Source of the DNA: an uncultured Clostridia bacterium
Lineage (GTDB): Bacteria; Bacillota; Clostridia; Saccharofermentanales; Saccharofermentanaceae
Direction of reading: 5' to 3'
Assembly: GCA_946545505.1 (NCBI GenBank)
Contig: CAMNNN010000065.1
Location: 1 to 7,632 of the forward strand
DNA: 7,632 bases
Positions 7,549 to 7,632 of this stretch are shown piece after piece; position 1 is the first letter of the stretch, and each line of letters begins with the position of its first letter. The notes beneath the pieces were generated by a model that had not been told where the DNA came from, did not search any database, and worked only from the letters and a program-made list of their open reading frames with translations. Both the position numbers and the translations under genes were made by a program.

Positions 7549-7554
7549 ATGATA
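7549..7554 (-). promoter_or_regulatory. -10 element of the exporter operon promoter
   Basis: The minus strand reads TATCAT, five of six matches to TATAAT. No good -35 lies 16-18 bp upstream; that position is taken by the TTAA repeats, as expected for an activator-dependent promoter. A start near 7542 would give a leader of about 20 nt that holds the Shine-Dalgarno. Confidence 0.45.
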
Positions 7555-7564
7555 AAGTGTCAAC

Positions 7565-7622
7565 CCTTAAGTGCCTTTAAGGAACTCTTAAATAGTTCTT
7601 AAATCGTTAATTAGTCCGTTAA
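7565..7622 (-). repeat. Array of six TTAA-core direct repeats, probable response-regulator operator
   Basis: On the minus strand the hexamers are TTAACG (7617-7622), TTAACG (7605-7610), TTAAGA (7597-7602), TTAAGA (7586-7591), TTAAAG (7575-7580) and TTAAGG (7565-7570). The last four step by 11, 11 and 10 bp. Two adjacent 11-mers beginning ATTTAAGA match at 9 of 11 positions. The array ends 10 bp before TATCAT. Within it, GAACT and AGTTC form a 5-bp inverted repeat with a 7-nt gap (7582-7598). Eleven-bp TTAA repeats are known for OmpR-family regulators (for example SaeR GTTAA-N6-GTTAA and Bacillus PhoP). The regulator gene is not in the window. Confidence 0.5.
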
Positions 7623-7632
7623 CTCATCACTT

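Noticed and set aside
7558..7563. Perfect TTGACA on the minus strand as a -35
   Set aside because: A 17-bp spacer would place the -10 on the Shine-Dalgarno (TAAAGG), and a start beyond it would remove the ribosome site. TATCAT at 7549-7554 gives a sensible leader instead.
7582..7598. GAACT-N7-AGTTC as a stand-alone hairpin or terminator
   Set aside because: Five base pairs without GC strength or a T-run, placed upstream of the promoter. It is better explained as part of the repeat array.

Overview
The window reads as ordinary chromosome of a low-to-mid-GC Gram-positive bacterium, most likely a Clostridia member of the Lachnospiraceae/Oscillospiraceae kind. This rests on strong GGAGG-type ribosome binding sites, a CDP-glycerol (teichoic-acid type) transferase, a MacB-like ABC exporter with a duplicated FtsX permease, and no outer-membrane genes. 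The taxonomic call is an inference from gene content; no rRNA or marker gene is present.

Layout. (1) 1-3312, plus strand: an envelope-polymer pair. The first gene enters from the left edge and is 5'-partial. Its first visible residues are the last membrane helix of a YidC/Oxa1 insertase, followed by about five further helices and a large extracellular alkaline-phosphatase/sulfatase-superfamily domain. It overlaps by ATGA with a short CDP-glycerol glycerophosphotransferase-like gene. (2) 3313-3401: a compact control region with three ATCTT motifs in exact 11-bp phase, a TATAAT promoter, and a 15-bp hairpin that buries the next gene's Shine-Dalgarno. (3) 3402-4328, plus strand: a CPBP-family intramembrane protease with all its catalytic motifs. 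(4) 4329-4413: a hairpin terminator between convergent genes. (5) 4414-7522, minus strand: an ABC exporter, ATPase first and then a 783-residue permease, with one base between them. (6) 7523-7632: the exporter's leader and promoter, carrying an array of TTAA-core repeats in about 11-bp phase, which resembles an operator for an OmpR-family response regulator.

How the genes may work together. The first pair probably builds or decorates a phosphoglycerol-type cell-surface polymer: a cytoplasmic CDP-glycerol transferase plus a membrane-bound extracellular phospho- or sulfo-group enzyme tethered to an insertase-like module. The ABC exporter has the form of peptide/lipid or antimicrobial-peptide-resistance transporters and appears to be switched on by a regulator encoded outside the window. 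The CPBP protease is transcribed toward the exporter but has its own promoter.

The points most worth following up are the YidC-phosphotransferase fusion, the promoter nested in a Shine-Dalgarno-hiding hairpin before the CPBP gene, and the two different helically phased repeat arrays upstream of two promoters.
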